From the NCBI GenBank assembly GCA_045600525.1, contig JAZRYC010000046.1, forward strand, positions 8,000-71,999: DNA of 64,000 nucleotides. The letters run 5' to 3'. Shown one piece after another: positions 61,902 to 64,000 of this stretch. The number at the start of each line of letters is the position of its first letter. Positions within the stretch are counted from its first letter, which is position 1. The notes under the pieces are model-generated. The model was not told where the DNA came from, made no database searches, and saw only the letters and a list, made by a program, of their open reading frames with translations. Source of the DNA: F23-D06 sp045600525 (lineage in GTDB: Bacteria; Bacteroidota; Bacteroidia; Bacteroidales; WCHB1-69). The position numbers and the translations under genes were made by a program.

Positions 61902-62366
61902 CTATCCCAATAATGCTTTCATACTTATATACAACAATAAGCAAACCAAGGATACGGAAACATAACTGAGCACGTAGTTCGTATATATATTGTCGGCAAT
62001 ACCTAGTTTTTGTCTTATTGTACCTTTTCTACCCTCAATAAATCCATGAATGGTGGCCACTACCATCAGCAGAAGAAAAGGAATATCAACGAGCAAATCC
62101 AATCGGTGTTTTTTCAGAAAGGGTACACATAAAACCAACAAGACCAACGTCAGTGACACGAAGGTGGCAATCATAATTTCCTTGCGTTCAATAGGTTCTA
62201 AATTTTTCAAAAAATAGAGTGCTCCGATAAAACCAAAAATGAGCGTCAATAAAAAGCCCTTGAAAAAATAGGAAGACTTATTATTATATGCACGACGAAC
62301 CACCCACCCGCATACAATGGAAAAGATGAAATGAGCAGCTAACAAGACGATCACCAAGGTATTCAT
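61902..62366 (-). CDS. Small polytopic membrane protein
   Basis: The 154-residue protein has four or five hydrophobic segments: residues 2-22, 32-50, 60-80, 90-108 and 130-150. No known domain is recognised. The open frame starts at 62414, but the -7 box at 62388-62395 lies within that extension and the ATG at 62366 is the better start. It is divergent from the hydrogenase regulator-hydG unit. A link to the hydrogenase is possible only through position. Nothing further can be said about the function. Confidence 0.6.
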   Translation of the reverse strand: MNTLVIVLLAAHFIFSIVCGWVVRRAYNNKSSYFFKGFLLTLIFGFIGALYFLKNLEPIERKEIMIATFVSLTLVLLVLCVPFLKKHRLDLLVDIPFLLLMVVATIHGFIEGRKGTIRQKLGIADNIYTNYVLSYVSVSLVCLLLYISMKALLG

Positions 62367-62387
62367 GACATTATTATTATAACGGGA

Positions 62388-62395
62388 CAAAGGTA
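62388..62395 (-). promoter_or_regulatory. -7 promoter element before the small membrane protein
   Basis: The minus strand reads TACCTTTG then TCCCG, 21 bases before the ATG at 62366. Confidence 0.65.
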
Positions 62396-62427
62396 TAAAA
62401 AAACGAACAACCACTCGTTTTTTTCCC

Positions 62428-62435
62428 TATTTTTG
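62428..62435 (+). promoter_or_regulatory. -7 promoter element of the hydrogenase maturation unit
   Basis: It reads TATTTTTG followed by CGGCC, 40 bases before the TM1266-type start at 62476. Confidence 0.7.
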
Positions 62436-62475
62436 CGGCCTCAAAAAACAACCACCTAATCCAAAAGTTGCACTG

Positions 62476-62736
62476 ATGGAAAAGAGAATTGGAACAGTCA
62501 CCGTGCTCATCAAAGATCGCGCGGTAGCAACGCAAGTGAATGCCACGATTTCGCAATATGCCGACATCGTGCTCGCCCGTCAGGGGCTGCCCTTCCACGA
62601 CCGCTCTGTGGCAGTCATCTCGCTCATTGTGGAAGGCGACACCAACCAAATCAATGCACTTTCTGGAAAATTAGGCAAACTCGACAACGTCGAATCCAAA
62701 GCTGTCGTCACGAAGCTATTAGACATTAGACGTTAG
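62476..62736 (+). CDS. TM1266-type iron-only hydrogenase system regulator
   Basis: The 86-residue protein fits the TM1266 family of putative regulators found with [FeFe]-hydrogenase maturation genes: MEKRIGTVTVLIKDRAVATQVNATIS, YADIVLARQGLPFHDRSVAVISLIVEG and ALSGKLGKLDNVESKAVV. It has an ACT-like ferredoxin fold in the family. The last residues (LLDIRR) and stop codon fall inside 7-bp repeats (62718-62745), so the C-terminus may be a recent extension. hydG follows after 48 bases. Confidence 0.85.
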   Translation: MEKRIGTVTVLIKDRAVATQVNATISQYADIVLARQGLPFHDRSVAVISLIVEGDTNQINALSGKLGKLDNVESKAVVTKLLDIRR

Positions 62737-62775
62737 ACATTAGCTTTTTAAACCTTGAACTTTAAACCTTAAACA
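62718..62775 (+). repeat. Two 7-bp repeat runs at the regulator-hydG junction
   Basis: The first run reads ATTAGAC, ATTAGAC, GTTAGAC, ATTAGCT (62718-62745) and contains the stop codon of the regulator gene. The second reads TTAAACC, TTGAACT, TTAAACC, TTAAACA (62748-62775), ending 9 bases before the hydG ATG. Both share TTRRAC. The strand is arbitrary. Confidence 0.7.
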
Positions 62776-62784
62776 CTACTAGAT

Positions 62785-64000
62785 ATGCAATTCAATCCAG
62801 AAAAATGTCGCATTCCCGACGAAATTGGCAAACCGTTCATCGATGTAGATGAAATTTGGGATTACATCAATAATACGAAAAGCACTCCCGAGAGAGTTCG
62901 CGAAATCATCCAAAAGTCATTGGACAAAAACCGTCTGACGATGGAAGAGACGGCCGTCCTCATCAACACGACCGACCCCGCCTTGGTAGAGGAAATCAAA
63001 GAGGGCGCCCGCGAACTGAAACGCCGTATCTACGGCAACCGCATCGTGCTCTTCGCCCCGCTTTATGTCGGCAATTACTGTATCAATAACTGCAAATACT
63101 GCGGTTTCCGTTCTTCCAATAAAGAGCAAATCCGCACCACGCTGACTGACGAAGAACTCGTTCACAATGTGGAGGCATTGGAAGAAGACGGCCAGAAACG
63201 TCTGATTCTCGTCTATGGCGAGTCTCCGAAATACTCTCCGGAATACATTGCCCACACAGTGAAGTTGACCTACGCCACCAAGAAGGGCAACGGCTCTATC
63301 CGCCGTGTCAACATCAACGCCGCTCCATTGGATGTAGAAGGATTCCGCACCGTGAAAGAAGCCGGCATCGGCACGTATCAGATTTTCCAAGAGACCTATC
63401 ATCCGGAGGCTTACACCTGGTATCATCCGGCAAACACGATGAAGGGCAAATACGACTGGCGTCTAACCTCTATGGACCGCGCACAACAGGCCGGCATCGA
63501 CGACAACGGTCTCGGTATCCTGTTCGGTTTGTACGACTGGCGTTTCGAAGTGTTGGCTATGATTCGCCACACCAACCACTTGGAAGCCTGCTACAATGTG
63601 GGCCCGCACACCATCTCCTTCCCGCGTATCAAGGACGCTTCCGGTCTGAACATCGACAAGAAGTATTTCGTGGATGATGAGACTTTCGAAAAAATCATCG
63701 CCATCTTCCGTCTGGCCGTTCCTTACACGGGTATGATTCTGACCGCTCGCGAAACCGCCGAGTTCCGCGCAAAGGCCATCCAATACGGTATCTCCCAAAT
63801 CGACGGTGGTACCAACCTCCAGTTGGGAGACTACAAATACCATCACGAAGAAGAGGAGAAAAACTCCGACAAGGTGGAAGACCAGAACCTGCACCGCGAA
63901 CAGTTCCAAATTGGCGATGACCGCACATTGGGCGACATCATCGAGGAACTTTTGGAAAACAACTACATTCCGAGTTTCTGTACTGCCTGCTATCGTTTAG
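62785..64000 (+). CDS. hydG: [FeFe]-hydrogenase maturase HydG (3' end beyond window)
   Basis: The frame runs from the ATG at 62785 to the right edge, 405 residues visible of roughly 470. HydG is a radical-SAM tyrosine lyase that makes CO and cyanide for the H-cluster. The SAM cluster is Cys99, Cys103, Cys106 in NYCINNCKYCGF. The start of the C-terminal second-cluster motif is visible (SFCTACYR). The context with TM1266 separates it from ThiH, which shares the fold. Expect hydE and hydF downstream, outside the window. Confidence 0.95.
   Translation, partial: MQFNPEKCRIPDEIGKPFIDVDEIWDYINNTKSTPERVREIIQKSLDKNRLTMEETAVLINTTDPALVEEIKEGARELKRRIYGNRIVLFAPLYVGNYCINNCKYCGFRSSNKEQIRTTLTDEELVHNVEALEEDGQKRLILVYGESPKYSPEYIAHTVKLTYATKKGNGSIRRVNINAAPLDVEGFRTVKEAGIGTYQIFQETYHPEAYTWYHPANTMKGKYDWRLTSMDRAQQAGIDDNGLGILFGLYDWRFEVLAMIRHTNHLEACYNVGPHTISFPRIKDASGLNIDKKYFVDDETFEKIIAIFRLAVPYTGMILTARETAEFRAKAIQYGISQIDGGTNLQLGDYKYHHEEEEKNSDKVEDQNLHREQFQIGDDRTLGDIIEELLENNYIPSFCTACYRL

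Noticed and set aside
63463..63909. 148-codon minus-strand frame opposite hydG
   Set aside because: It is antisense to conserved hydG codons, and the same stretch has other overlapping shadow frames.
1..64000. CRISPR arrays, tRNA or rRNA genes, insertion sequences, prophage
   Set aside because: No regularly spaced repeats of 25-40 bases, no cloverleaf with TTCRANY in the spacers, no transposase or integrase and no terminal repeats were seen.

Overview
The window reads as one contiguous stretch of a Bacteroidota chromosome, most likely Bacteroidales and probably an anaerobe. Evidence seen in the sequence: about twenty promoters carry the Bacteroidota -7 element TAnnTTTG, usually followed by GCCGCC; purine-rich Shine-Dalgarno sequences are scarce; the gene set includes DUF4468, DUF4878, a T9SS sorting-domain gene, a FISUMP domain and an InlB-type repeat, all common in this phylum. 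Class III and class II ribonucleotide reductases, a [FeFe]-hydrogenase maturation locus and an NADH:CoA-disulfide reductase-like enzyme suggest a low-oxygen life. No rRNA, tRNA, CRISPR array, insertion sequence or prophage was seen.

Layout. 1-11.5 kb (minus): U32 peptidase (cut by the edge), RluB-type pseudouridine synthase, MIP18/SufT-like protein, YitT transporter, DnaG, S41 protease, DUF4468 protein, MutS2, sugar MFS transporter, then a decayed SHOCT-domain gene. 11.8-21.5 kb: rpe (minus), then a plus-strand run with an Nbp35-like Mrp ATPase, thyA, pgk, mannose-1-phosphate guanylyltransferase, a TonB receptor, a DUF4340 protein, ribD and a YigZ protein. 21.5-28.5 kb: a minus-strand envelope cluster (coaX, OMP, TPR protein, lptC), mntP, a beta-helix lipoprotein and truA. 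28.5-31.8 kb: a plus-strand unit with a fused Dpp/Opp ATPase, a MauE-thioredoxin fusion and a TetR-like regulator, starting at a 42-bp perfect palindrome. 31.8-36.9 kb: alaS, two lipoproteins, a broken T9SS gene, ridA. 37-40.2 kb (plus): guaB, a universal stress protein, a flavin reductase. 40.2-47.1 kb: one 2290-residue surface protein. 47.2-50.1 kb: nrdD-nrdG behind a cobalamin riboswitch. 50.2-61.7 kb: C69 dipeptidase, CoA-disulfide reductase/rhodanese, Nif3, zinc-ribbon coiled coil, a LutA-like protein, class II nrdJ, fabD, and metK behind a SAM-II riboswitch. 61.9-64 kb: a small membrane protein divergent from the TM1266-type regulator and hydG.

How parts work together. The clearest regulatory story is ribonucleotide reduction. 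nrdDG (B12-independent) sits behind a B12 riboswitch, while nrdJ (B12-dependent), about 7 kb away, has none. This predicts that B12 shuts off nrdDG when NrdJ can work. metK has its own feedback by a SAM-II aptamer. coaX-OMP-TPR-lptC combines CoA synthesis with LPS export and outer-membrane functions, and an apparent promoter lies inside coaX.

I did not find a convincing wholly new multi-gene system. The items most worth following are the two riboswitch contexts, the palindromic divergent promoter with a nearly leaderless start, degenerate 7-bp intergenic repeats that supply the end of a gene, and the giant surface protein.
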